A DNA stretch of 36,492 nt, taken from a virus. The notes under the pieces were generated by a model. That model saw only the letters and a program-made list of their open reading frames with translations, was not told the origin of the DNA and searched no databases. Positions 24,435 to 30,654 of the stretch are shown piece after piece. The stretch covers positions 1 to 36,492 of the IMG/VR virus record IMGVR_UViG_3300042475_001338; one strand, given 5' to 3'. The translations under genes and the position numbers were made by a program. Every line of letters begins with the position of its first letter. Position 1 is the stretch's first letter.

Positions 24435-25809
24435 TTTGTGCCTCATACGCGGCGATACGCTCGCCGATCCATGCCATGCAATTGCAGGCCATGCTGTTCC
24501 CGAGTGCCTTGTACCTGGGGCCGTCTGGGCATTGCTCGGCAGGCTTGCCACGGTACGGGATCATCGTCCAATCGTCTGGGAAACCTTGAAGACGCTCGCA
24601 TTCGCGGGGCGTGAGGCGACGGACAGTCATCGACTGCGAAACAAGTGGTGTACCGCGCCCGGTTCCGTCCTCGCTTGCGTTGAAGCCCTCGCCGCGGAGT
24701 GTGTGCGCCACCGCGATAGTCGCATCGCCACGGCTGCTGCCAGTCCCCATGCAATGGGTCGATCCGTCCGTGTTGCTGATGGGATCTTGTGTCGGGTGGA
24801 ACGCCACCGCCACCGTAGTAGCCCTCGTATCGCCTTGGTCGAACAGCGAAAGCGTCGGGTTGACCTGGCCGTCCACCCATGTCTCATCGTCGCTCGTTGA
24901 CTGGGCTCGCTTCGCCTTCGTGAACGGGACGGGCTGCGCGATCACCGGGTGATTCATCTCGTGGAACCCGCTCGCGCCCTGCGAAGCTCGCAGCGCGGCG
25001 ACGGCATCGTCCTGTTGCAAGCCGTCGCGGTCGTTCTGCCGTCGGTAGGCGGTCGGCTGCAAGACCGCGCCGAAGTTGTCCTTGTCGGGCATCCGTTGCG
25101 CGCCGTTGGCGTTTTGCTTCGTCAGCGTCCCGGCGCAGTCGCTTCCGTCCCACCAGCAACCGCCTCCAGCGCCGACTTCAGCATCGGCGGCAACGCCTTT
25201 CCCCTTCGCTCGGCGCGCCTCAAGATTCCGCTGCAAGCCTTCGGCGAGAGCGAATACTTCGCCGGGAGCGGCCCAGTCTCGAGCACCTCGCTCAATGAGG
25301 CGACCAACGACGAAGACCCTGCGGCGACGCTGCGGGACGGCTCTGGGCCATCGCCCCACTCGCAGGTATTGAGCGTCAAGCACCCGATAGGCCCACCCAT
25401 ACCCGAGTTGCCCCAACGCGCCGAGGAAGGTTCCAAAGTCCCGTCCTCCGTTGCTCGACAGAACGCCGGGGACATTTTCCCAGACGAGCCATCTCGGGCG
25501 CAGTCGATCAGCGATCGCCAGGTAGGTGAGCATGAGGTTTCCGCGTGGGTCGGCGAGTCCTTGTCGCAACCCGGCGACGCTGAATGACTGACATGGAGTA
25601 CCTCCGACCAGAAGGTCGATTGCACCTCGGGTGATGGGCCACGATTCATGCTTCGTCATGTCTCCGTAGTTGGGGATGTTGGGGAAGCGATGCGCGAGCA
25701 CCGCCGCCGGGAAGGGTTCGATCTCCGAGAAGCCAACTGGCTCCCACCCGAGGTGATGCCAAGCCACGCTCGCGGCCTCAATGCCGCTGCACACACTCAA
25801 GTATCGCAT
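24421..25809 (-). CDS. C5 cytosine-specific DNA methyltransferase
   Basis: 462 residues with all main C5 motifs in order: motif I CSGIEAASVAW (7-17), motif IV GGTPCQSFSVAG with catalytic Cys73, motif VI ENVPG (111-115), motif VIII QRRRRVFVVG (160-169), a long variable target-recognition region (about 185-385), motif IX RRLTPRECERLQGFPDDW, and motif X YKALGNSMACNCMAW. No restriction enzyme is adjacent, so it is probably an orphan enzyme that protects phage DNA from host restriction or imitates host methylation. Target sequence cannot be read from the protein. It overlaps the endolysin stop by 13 bases. Confidence 0.93.
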   Translation of the reverse strand: MRYLSVCSGIEAASVAWHHLGWEPVGFSEIEPFPAAVLAHRFPNIPNYGDMTKHESWPITRGAIDLLVGGTPCQSFSVAGLRQGLADPRGNLMLTYLAIADRLRPRWLVWENVPGVLSSNGGRDFGTFLGALGQLGYGWAYRVLDAQYLRVGRWPRAVPQRRRRVFVVGRLIERGARDWAAPGEVFALAEGLQRNLEARRAKGKGVAADAEVGAGGGCWWDGSDCAGTLTKQNANGAQRMPDKDNFGAVLQPTAYRRQNDRDGLQQDDAVAALRASQGASGFHEMNHPVIAQPVPFTKAKRAQSTSDDETWVDGQVNPTLSLFDQGDTRATTVAVAFHPTQDPISNTDGSTHCMGTGSSRGDATIAVAHTLRGEGFNASEDGTGRGTPLVSQSMTVRRLTPRECERLQGFPDDWTMIPYRGKPAEQCPDGPRYKALGNSMACNCMAWIGERIAAYEAQNGST

Positions 25810-26213
25810 CGTGCGTACTCCCGTGCGGCCTTGGCCGCGTAGCCGTCCGTGGCTCTCCGGCGCTTCCCAATTGCGCCCCGTGGCCCTCCGTTGTGGATCC
25901 TCGACACCGTGTCAATCGACCAGTCAGGTGCGTAGCGGGACAGGTAGGCGATGACAACGCGCCTGGCGTATTCAGGATCGGTCACGTCGGTGTACGGGCG
26001 CGAGCTCAACGATTTGTCGTATTCGCATGCGTCCTTCCAGTACACCTCCCAGATCTGGAAACGACCAAGCGCCTTGCCGTTGTCACCGACAGCGCGGTCA
26101 GGCTGACGCTCGCCGCCTGTTTCGACGGCTGCGATGGCGGTCAGGATGCGGTTGACATCCGTGCCGGCAGGCGGCGGAACGACCAGCGCGGATGCGATGA
26201 TGGCTGCGATCAT
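25797..26213 (-). CDS. endolysin, lysozyme/transglycosylase-like, with N-terminal signal
   Basis: 138 residues from ATG 26213 (AGGGG upstream; ATGA overlap with the preceding stop). Residues 1-12 (MIAAIIASALVV) are a hydrophobic export or signal-anchor segment with no basic residues, followed by PPPAG. The lysozyme-like fold follows: ILTAIAAVETGG with likely catalytic Glu31, then GKALGRFQIWEVYW and RIHNGGPRGA. It should cleave peptidoglycan glycan strands. Its own export signal would allow holin-independent delivery; whether it is cleaved or a SAR-type anchor is unclear. It is encoded in the early leftward unit, away from the holin-like genes. Confidence 0.75.
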   Translation of the reverse strand: MIAAIIASALVVPPPAGTDVNRILTAIAAVETGGERQPDRAVGDNGKALGRFQIWEVYWKDACEYDKSLSSRPYTDVTDPEYARRVVIAYLSRYAPDWSIDTVSRIHNGGPRGAIGKRRRATDGYAAKAAREYARCDT

Positions 26214-26530
26214 CGCGTACCCCTTGGCTGCTCTCGCATAAGTTCCTTCTCGCACCCGTGCGCGTCGAACGCAGCCGTGATGCCGGCTGGCAGGTCAGGC
26301 ATGTGCATTTGGTGACCGTTGACGAGAACTCCCTCAAGCGTCCAGGTCCACAGTTTCCACGCGGTGGACGGGTACGAGGTACCGTGCTGGTCGAATTCCT
26401 CGTACGACTCCTCGCTCCACTGCGCGGTGATGATGCCGACAACGTGGTTTTCCTGCGCGAACTCGATGGCCTTGACGTTGTCGTCATCCAGCCAGTCCAG
26501 ATCGAGGTCGATGGTGTGCTCGGTAATCAC
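26210..26530 (-). CDS. hypothetical acidic protein
   Basis: 106 residues from GTG 26530, chosen because GGAGG sits five bases upstream and the GTGA overlaps the upstream stop; a TTG four codons earlier overlaps the ribosome site. Very acidic N-terminus (TIDLDLDWLDDDNVKAIEF) and an aromatic middle (WKLWTWTLEGVLVNG). Small alpha/beta protein by appearance; no family recognised. Confidence 0.6.
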   Translation of the reverse strand: MITEHTIDLDLDWLDDDNVKAIEFAQENHVVGIITAQWSEESYEEFDQHGTSYPSTAWKLWTWTLEGVLVNGHQMHMPDLPAGITAAFDAHGCEKELMREQPRGTR

Positions 26531-26844
26531 GCGATCCTCCAAACCCGCACAAGGCGGCGATGAGTGCTGACTCGGGCAGACTGGCGAACGTCGCCAGTCC
26601 AGACGAATCCCTCGCGGAACACGCTGCCGGCTGCATTGCCTAGGTCAGCGTAGTTCATGCCGGCTGCTGCCATGAGCGCCGCCACATCGTCGGCGGTCAC
26701 GGTGCCGTGCTGCGCTGCGTACTCGTGGGCAAACAGCCGGGCCTGCGTCAGCAGGAGCTCACGGGCCTGCGCGGCCAGTGACATGCCGGCATCACGCCGA
26801 CGTGCTGCCTCAACAATGTCGAACAGGGGTAGGCCGTGCATCAC
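26527..26844 (-). CDS. predicted winged-helix-like phage protein
   Basis: 105 residues. The helical middle HGTVTADDVAALMAAAGMNYADLGNAAGSVF, read in two parts, followed by basic SARVSTHRRLVRVWRIA, resembles small phage proteins with a winged-helix-like fold often found among recombination genes. DNA binding is inferred. Start is the first of two ATGs (26844) and may be the second. It overlaps the next gene by four bases. Confidence 0.55.
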   Translation of the reverse strand: MMHGLPLFDIVEAARRRDAGMSLAAQARELLLTQARLFAHEYAAQHGTVTADDVAALMAAAGMNYADLGNAAGSVFREGFVWTGDVRQSARVSTHRRLVRVWRIA

Positions 26845-27128
26845 AGCCCCCCTTCGGCGTCGGAGTGGATGTGCCCGGTTGAGTCCATTGCCCCGCCGTA
26901 GTCGGGCTCAGGCTCGTCAGCCCGCGTTTCATCGGCAACGGCTGCGCGGTACTTGGCGACGGCAGCCTTGACTGCCTCGCGCCGCGTGAATCCCACAGCC
27001 CACACGGAAGGGGAAATCTCGGCAATCCAGTTGGGCTTGCCGTCTGGCTTGCAGGTCAGAACGGAACGGATACCAGCTTCACGCTCAGCGCTGGTCACAT
27101 CAAGAAACTTGAACGGTGAGTGGTGCAT
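26841..27128 (-). CDS. small paralogue B (leader-hairpin pair)
   Basis: 95 residues from ATG 27128 behind AGAGG. Core FKFLDVTSAEREAGIRSV and FTRREAVKAAVAKYR are shared with the upstream gene's KCFTVTDAERKSDIVAI and NTRSEAVNKAIPWYR. An acidic tail of about 25 residues is unique to this copy. No family known. The duplicated leader, including a hairpin and the ribosome site, shows the whole expression unit was copied. Confidence 0.65.
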   Translation of the reverse strand: MHHSPFKFLDVTSAEREAGIRSVLTCKPDGKPNWIAEISPSVWAVGFTRREAVKAAVAKYRAAVADETRADEPEPDYGGAMDSTGHIHSDAEGGL

Positions 27129-27142
27129 GTCATCCTCTTTCT

Positions 27143-27157
27143 GCCGCGTCATGCGGC
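27143..27157 (-). promoter_or_regulatory. leader hairpin of paralogue B
   Basis: Transcribed strand GCCGC-ATGAC-GCGGC, a 5-bp stem and 5-nt loop, followed by AGAAAGAGGATGAC and the start. It spans the stop codon of paralogue A. Compared with the hairpin at 27373-27387 one base pair is A-T there and G-C here, a compensatory change. Confidence 0.65.
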
Positions 27158-27358
27158 GTTGGTGGTCTTGCGGTACCAAGGAATCGCCTTGTTGACGGCT
27201 TCGCTGCGGGTGTTCGCAAACTGCCAGCCGGCATAACCCTCCGCGCCCCATCGCCATCCTAGGCGTTGGCTGTAGATCCTGATGATGGCCACAATGTCGG
27301 ACTTGCGTTCGGCATCGGTCACGGTGAAGCACTTCATGGTTGGTGTGGATTCCCACAT
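27149..27358 (-). CDS. small paralogue A, first gene of the leftward unit
   Basis: 69 residues from ATG 27358 behind AGAGG, about 30 bases from the predicted transcription start. Sequence has VTDAERKSDIVAII and TRSEAVNKAIPWYR in common with the next gene. Position as first early gene under a strong promoter suggests a host-takeover or regulatory role, which is inference. No family recognised. Confidence 0.65.
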   Translation of the reverse strand: MWESTPTMKCFTVTDAERKSDIVAIIRIYSQRLGWRWGAEGYAGWQFANTRSEAVNKAIPWYRKTTNAA

Positions 27359-27372
27359 GTCATCCTCTTTCT

Positions 27373-27387
27373 GCCACGTCATGTGGC
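27373..27387 (-). promoter_or_regulatory. 5'-terminal leader hairpin of paralogue A
   Basis: Transcribed strand GCCAC-ATGAC-GTGGC, five perfect pairs, loop identical to that at 27143-27157. The predicted transcription start (about 27388) is directly at its foot, so the mRNA would begin with the stem. Confidence 0.65.
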
Positions 27388-27394
27388 TGGGTGG

Positions 27395-27423
27395 ACTATA
27401 CAGCCCTGTATATCGTGCGTCAA
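27395..27423 (-). promoter_or_regulatory. strong sigma70-type promoter of the leftward early unit
   Basis: Leftward TTGACG (27423-27418), exactly 17 bases, then TATAGT (27400-27395). It is the best housekeeping promoter seen in the window and lies about 40 bases before the first leftward gene. The operator at 27397-27412 covers its spacer and -10. Confidence 0.8.
27397..27412. promoter_or_regulatory. palindromic operator candidate
   Basis: TATACAG-CC-CTGTATA, perfect 7-bp arms. It overlaps the -10 and spacer of the early promoter, where a bound repressor would block RNA polymerase. A 14/16 match lies at the same relative place in the erf promoter (22221-22236). Confidence 0.65.
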
Positions 27424-27485
27424 GTGTGTCAACATGAGCATTTGCCAATTTTTTTGGTTGTAGCCGTTTGCATTATTCGGGTCCG

Positions 27486-27491
27486 TAATCT
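27486..27491 (+). promoter_or_regulatory. possible -10 element for a leaderless fibre transcript
   Basis: TAATCT ends six bases before the GTG at 27498, the same spacing as in three other genes here. No convincing -35 or ribosome-binding site is seen. Confidence 0.35.
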
Positions 27492-27497
27492 GATGTC

Positions 27498-28190
27498 GTG
27501 CCTGATCGTGACCTGCGCACAGTTCCACGCATCGCACGCGAACTTGCAAACAAAGCTTCGCGTCGGCATACGCATGATGCATCGGACATTACGGGGAAGA
27601 TCGGTGTTGATCTCCTCCCTGTCGGAACGACAAACACCACGGTGTGTGCCGGCGACGATGCACGACTGAGCGATTCCAGGCGACCGGACGCACACACGCA
27701 CGGCATTGGTGAGCTGACACAGTCAGGCGCAACCAGCGGTCAGGTCATCGCTTGGGATGGATCAGCGTGGGCTGCGACGACCCCGACGGCGGCAGCCATC
27801 ACAAATGCCACGGCAGCGTTGGCATCGGACGTTGCCTTGAGCGTCAGCAATCAGTGGTACGACGGACCGAGCATTTCCCTGTCGGCTGGGACATGGTTGG
27901 TTATGGCGCACGCGACACACAACAGAGCAGCAACGACTGCTGCCACGCGATTCCTGCGCATCACGAACAAGACCACGCATTACGCCAGTACCTCGGAATA
28001 CCACCCGAGTGTGAACCCGAACAGCGCAAACCTATTTGTTGCAGCCACGGTTGTGTTGGCCTCAACGACTACGATCTATATCCAAGCAGCGACCAGCGTT
28101 GGATCGACTGCCGAACTGCTCAAGGCAGCTACCGCTACCAATGGCAGCGGCAACAACGCCACACAAATCAACGCGATCAAACTGGCATGA
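27498..28190 (+). CDS. tail fibre/appendage protein
   Basis: 230 residues from GTG 27498. Residues 20-70 have fibre-repeat style (HTHDASDITGKIG, VCAGDDARLSDSRRPDAHTH); then GQVIAWDGSAWAATTP, a frequent fibre hinge; then a C-terminal jelly-roll (SISLSAGTWLVMAHATH, TTIYIQAATSVGSTAEL) like trimeric C1q/TNF-type fibre tips. The gene begins the rightward unit opposite the early promoter and overlaps the phosphoesterase by ATGA. Likely an extra receptor-binding appendage. Confidence 0.7.
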   Translation: MPDRDLRTVPRIARELANKASRRHTHDASDITGKIGVDLLPVGTTNTTVCAGDDARLSDSRRPDAHTHGIGELTQSGATSGQVIAWDGSAWAATTPTAAAITNATAALASDVALSVSNQWYDGPSISLSAGTWLVMAHATHNRAATTAATRFLRITNKTTHYASTSEYHPSVNPNSANLFVAATVVLASTTTIYIQAATSVGSTAELLKAATATNGSGNNATQINAIKLA

Positions 28191-29083
28191 GCGCGACCAT
28201 CGTCCAGCATCAGCCAGGTTCGTTCACCGTGGAGATGAACGGTGATTCGTTGAGTGCGGGATGGGAGCAGTACTTCCTGCTGGTCTCCGATGCCCACATC
28301 GACAACGCCCACGCCGACCGCAGCATGTTCGAAAAGCACATGCGGCAGTGCCGCGAGCGTGGTGCATACTGGATGTCTAATGGTGACTTCCTGTGTTTGA
28401 TGCAGGGGAAGTGGGATCCGCGTAGCGACACCAGCGCCTGCCGGCCAGAGCATCAGCACGGCAAGTACCTCGACACCGTGATCCGAACGACAGCCGATTA
28501 CATCGCTCCGCACGCCGACATGGCGATGATCTTTGCTCCAGGCAATCACGAAACTGCCGTAAAGCGCCGTCACGAAACGGACATGAACGAGCGTCTGGTT
28601 GAGGCGGCAAAGGCTCGCAATCCGCAATGCCAAGCACACGCCGGCAGCTACGCAAACTGGGTGCGATTCCTTGTGCGGCAGAAGGACCGTCGCCAGGTCG
28701 TAGGCAACAGCATCGTGATGTACATGCACCACGGATACGGCGGAGGCGGACCCGTGACCCGAGGCACGATCCAGACCGCACGCATGGCCGTGTACCTGCC
28801 CGACGCCGACATCATCTGGACAGGCCACACGCACGACGAGTGGATCATGCCGATTCAGCGGGCGCGTTTGTCCCTGCACGGTCGCCCGTATCTCGACCGC
28901 GTGATGCACGTACGCAGCCCCGGCTACAAGGACGAGTTCAGCGAGCAGAATGGTTGGGCCGTCGAGAAGGGCATGCCGCCGAAGCCCAAGGGTGCGCTCT
29001 GGCTGCGGTTCTACATGGATCATGCTCGGGTCAACGGAACACCAGCGCGTAGACTTCGCTACGAAGTGCGCGAGGCGCAGTAA
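28187..29083 (+). CDS. calcineurin-like metallophosphoesterase
   Basis: 298 residues from ATG 28187. All five metal motifs are present: SDAHID (Asp35, His37), NGDF (Asp67), GNHE (Asn120, His121), MHHG (His181/182) and GHTHDEW (His214, His216). It should bind two metal ions and hydrolyse phosphomonoesters or diesters. Substrate unknown: nucleic-acid ends, signalling nucleotides or proteins are possible. Coupled to the fibre gene in front and followed by small basic proteins. Confidence 0.85.
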   Translation: MSATIVQHQPGSFTVEMNGDSLSAGWEQYFLLVSDAHIDNAHADRSMFEKHMRQCRERGAYWMSNGDFLCLMQGKWDPRSDTSACRPEHQHGKYLDTVIRTTADYIAPHADMAMIFAPGNHETAVKRRHETDMNERLVEAAKARNPQCQAHAGSYANWVRFLVRQKDRRQVVGNSIVMYMHHGYGGGGPVTRGTIQTARMAVYLPDADIIWTGHTHDEWIMPIQRARLSLHGRPYLDRVMHVRSPGYKDEFSEQNGWAVEKGMPPKPKGALWLRFYMDHARVNGTPARRLRYEVREAQ

Positions 29084-29116
29084 CTGACCATTTCAGAAGG
29101 ACAGATAGGAGAACAC

Positions 29117-29383
29117 ATGCCGACACCAGCCAAGGGCAAACGATTCGCGAAGACCGTTCGCAACCCAGAAACCGGACGCACCCGCACCGTGAGCTACGGT
29201 CAGGCCGGCAAGGCCAAGGGCGGCGGCGACCGCATCAAGCCCGGAACCGCCAAGGGTGACGCATACTGCGCACGCTCATTCGCGCAGATGAAGCAACACC
29301 CCAAGGCTGCACGAGATCCGAACAGCCCGCTCCGGCTTTCGCGTGCTAAGTGGAAGTGCAGCGGCAAGACATCGAGGAAGTAA
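29117..29383 (+). CDS. conserved small basic phage protein
   Basis: 88 residues, strongly basic. The patterns KTVRNPETGRTRTVSYGQ, GDAYCARSFAQM and LSRAKWKCSGK form a small conserved family in phages near the terminase and portal; function unknown. Two cysteines may hold a metal or disulfide. AGGAG lies before ATG 29117. Confidence 0.65.
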   Translation: MPTPAKGKRFAKTVRNPETGRTRTVSYGQAGKAKGGGDRIKPGTAKGDAYCARSFAQMKQHPKAARDPNSPLRLSRAKWKCSGKTSRK

Positions 29384-29385
29384 AC

Positions 29386-29520
29386 ATGGCAAAGAAAGCA
29401 GCAAAGCGCGGCCTGTACGCAAACATCAACGCTCGTCGGGCCGCCGGCACTAGCCGACCCAAGTCCAAGAGCACCGTCAGCCCGTCCGCGTACAAGGCGA
29501 TGAAGCGCGGATTCAAGTGA
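29386..29520 (+). CDS. 44-residue conserved basic phage protein
   Basis: ATG 29386, two bases after the previous stop. MAKKAAKRGLYANINARR and the later SPSAYKAMKRGFK match a small phage family often found in the late region. Very basic (Lys/Arg), perhaps binding nucleic acid. Function unknown. Confidence 0.65.
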   Translation: MAKKAAKRGLYANINARRAAGTSRPKSKSTVSPSAYKAMKRGFK

Positions 29521-29526
29521 ACCACC

Positions 29527-29796
29527 ATGCGTGTTCGCCTGGGCCAACGGTACTGGGTGTTTAGGTTCGTGAATCACCTCACCAACTTTGGTGAGGTCGA
29601 GCACGGCGACAGCGCCGACACGCGCATCATCCGCATTCGACGCGGGCAGTCAGAGCAGGAAATGCTTGACACGATCATCCACGAGGCGCTCCACGCCGCA
29701 AGGCCGGAGCTTGACGAGGATGCCGTCGCTTCGACCGCCAACGACATAAGCCGCCTGCTGTGGAAACTTGGTTACAGGCTTACGGACCCCAAATGA
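29527..29796 (+). CDS. small zinc metallopeptidase-like (zincin) protein
   Basis: 89 residues. HEALH at 52-56 within MLDTIIHEALHAARPELDEDAV is an HExxH zinc site, followed by acidic residues that could give the third ligand. Small SprT-like or zincin proteins of this shape recur in phages; substrate unknown. Its 3' end overlaps the end of the converging orphan gene by 17 bases. Confidence 0.65.
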   Translation: MRVRLGQRYWVFRFVNHLTNFGEVEHGDSADTRIIRIRRGQSEQEMLDTIIHEALHAARPELDEDAVASTANDISRLLWKLGYRLTDPK

Positions 29797-30319
29797 CCTC
29801 GGAGTTGCGCCGGTAGTTGCTGACGGTCGGACGTGCCGAGGGTCGCACGAAGTGCTTGTCGTTGAACAACAGGTGGTTGTTGGGCAGCAGCGCGAACTGG
29901 CCGCCGTCCAAGTGCACCATGTTTAGCGGCTTGTGCTCATCGGGATATCGGCTGAACCCGTCCCGCCAATCCACCATGATCCCAGTGTGACGACCGTGCA
30001 ATGCTGGTCCACGAACCGACGAGCAAACTAGTCCCTCGAGGTAGTGGCAATGCCAGGCCTCAATGTCCTCGCCCATCGCGCCCCATGGTTGCAATGTCAG
30101 CGGCTGCTCCATGAACGTGTACGTGGTGCTGATGAGATGCCAGAGCATGCCTGACCAGTGTGCGCCGCTTTCGAGAAGGACGTGGCCCATGATCGCTTGC
30201 CCGGGCCGGCAGTAGATGCCGTGCAAGATGCCGCGAGTCGTGCCGGCTGGCATTTCGGGCCCGAGCGCGACATTGTTCACATTGACATAGATGTGGTACG
30301 GCAGGTTGCAGTGACGCAT
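29780..30319 (-). CDS. leftward orphan gene, unknown function
   Basis: 179 residues, the only leftward gene inside the rightward unit. Rich in His and Trp; segments such as YVNVNNVALGPEMPAGTTRG, GIYCRPGQAIMGHVLLE, HTGIMVDWRDGFSRYP and GQFALLPNNHLLF look like a folded beta-rich soluble protein, with no signal or transmembrane segment. Codon use matches neighbours. It has its own possible leaderless promoter (30326-30331) and no ribosome-binding site. Family not recognised with confidence. Confidence 0.7.
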   Translation of the reverse strand: MRHCNLPYHIYVNVNNVALGPEMPAGTTRGILHGIYCRPGQAIMGHVLLESGAHWSGMLWHLISTTYTFMEQPLTLQPWGAMGEDIEAWHCHYLEGLVCSSVRGPALHGRHTGIMVDWRDGFSRYPDEHKPLNMVHLDGGQFALLPNNHLLFNDKHFVRPSARPTVSNYRRNSEVIWGP

Positions 30320-30325
30320 GGCGGT

Positions 30326-30331
30326 AGGATA
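30326..30331 (-). promoter_or_regulatory. possible -10 for leaderless orphan gene
   Basis: Leftward TATCCT, six bases (ACCGCC) before ATG 30319. Compare TATAAT-CACGCC-ATG at 31784. No -35 match. Confidence 0.4.
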
Positions 30332-30521
30332 GGGGCGCGGTGACGTCGGATTCGACTGCCGACATGGGTGCTGCCTGAAGGCCGCGAGGTACGCCGCAGC
30401 GCCGGAACATTGGGGTAACGAACCTGCCGCCGGGGACAGACGCTCAGGCGTTGTGTCCCATTGCGCTACAGATGTCCAAATGTGTAGTGCATTTGCTCCA
30501 ACATCCGATGAAATGACACGC

Positions 30522-30527
30522 TAGACT
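30522..30527 (+). promoter_or_regulatory. weak candidate -10 for the replication gene
   Basis: TAGACT, with transcription start expected near 30534, directly at the foot of the 30537 stem. No acceptable -35 at 16-18 bases. Confidence 0.3.
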
Positions 30528-30536
30528 GTGACCCCA

Positions 30537-30604
30537 GAGCGAGTGCAAACGCTCAACAACCCAACCTGGGGGGCAGCGGGTCAGCTCGCACTCGCTCCCC
30601 GCTG
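30537..30604 (+). promoter_or_regulatory. pseudoknot-capable leader element
   Basis: Stem 1: GAGCGAGTGC 30537-30546 with GCACTCGCTC 30588-30597 (10 perfect pairs). Stem 2: CAGCGGG 30574-30580, inside stem 1's loop, with CCCGCTG 30598-30604, adjacent to stem 1. The two cross, as in an H-type pseudoknot, or could alternate as a switch. Confidence 0.5.
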
Positions 30605-30623
30605 TCTCCTCAGGATTTCATTT

Positions 30624-30641
30624 GTCCGCTACATGGCGGAC
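30624..30641 (+). promoter_or_regulatory. hairpin abutting the replication gene's ribosome-binding site
   Basis: GTCCGC-TACATG-GCGGAC, six perfect pairs, directly followed by GGAAGG (30642-30647) and ATG 30655. It could modulate initiation. Confidence 0.55.
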
Positions 30642-30654
30642 GGAAGGCAGAATC

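Larger units (their letters stand above)
30320..30654. other. structured non-coding divergent region (335 bp)
   Basis: No gene is supported here. It holds several inverted repeats: GTCGG/CCGAC at 30345-30349/30359-30363; a hairpin 30433-30459 (GGGACA/TGTCCC with inner ACGC-TCAG-GCGT); 30463-30470/30483-30490 with one wobble; a crossing pair at 30537-30604; and a hairpin at 30624-30641. CGGCAGGTT at 30299-30307 is also repeated inverted at 30421-30429. It separates the leftward orphan from the replication-type gene and may carry its promoter and a regulatory leader. Confidence 0.6.

Noticed and set aside
24949-25587. 212-codon plus-strand frame opposite the methyltransferase
   Set aside because: It is the complement of a gene with a full set of C5 methyltransferase motifs; composition is atypical.
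27443-27456. CCAA-T-run-TTGG as a terminator
   Set aside because: The stem is only four weak pairs and lies between divergent genes, where no transcript would need to end.
28076-29023. 315-codon minus-strand frame opposite the phosphoesterase
   Set aside because: The plus strand carries all five metallophosphoesterase motifs; the antisense translation has no recognisable features.
30345-30363. T-arm-like sequence (TTCGACT loop with GTCGG/CCGAC stem) suggesting a tRNA
   Set aside because: The loop-closing pair is A-G, and no matching acceptor, anticodon or D arm is found at tRNA spacing on either strand.
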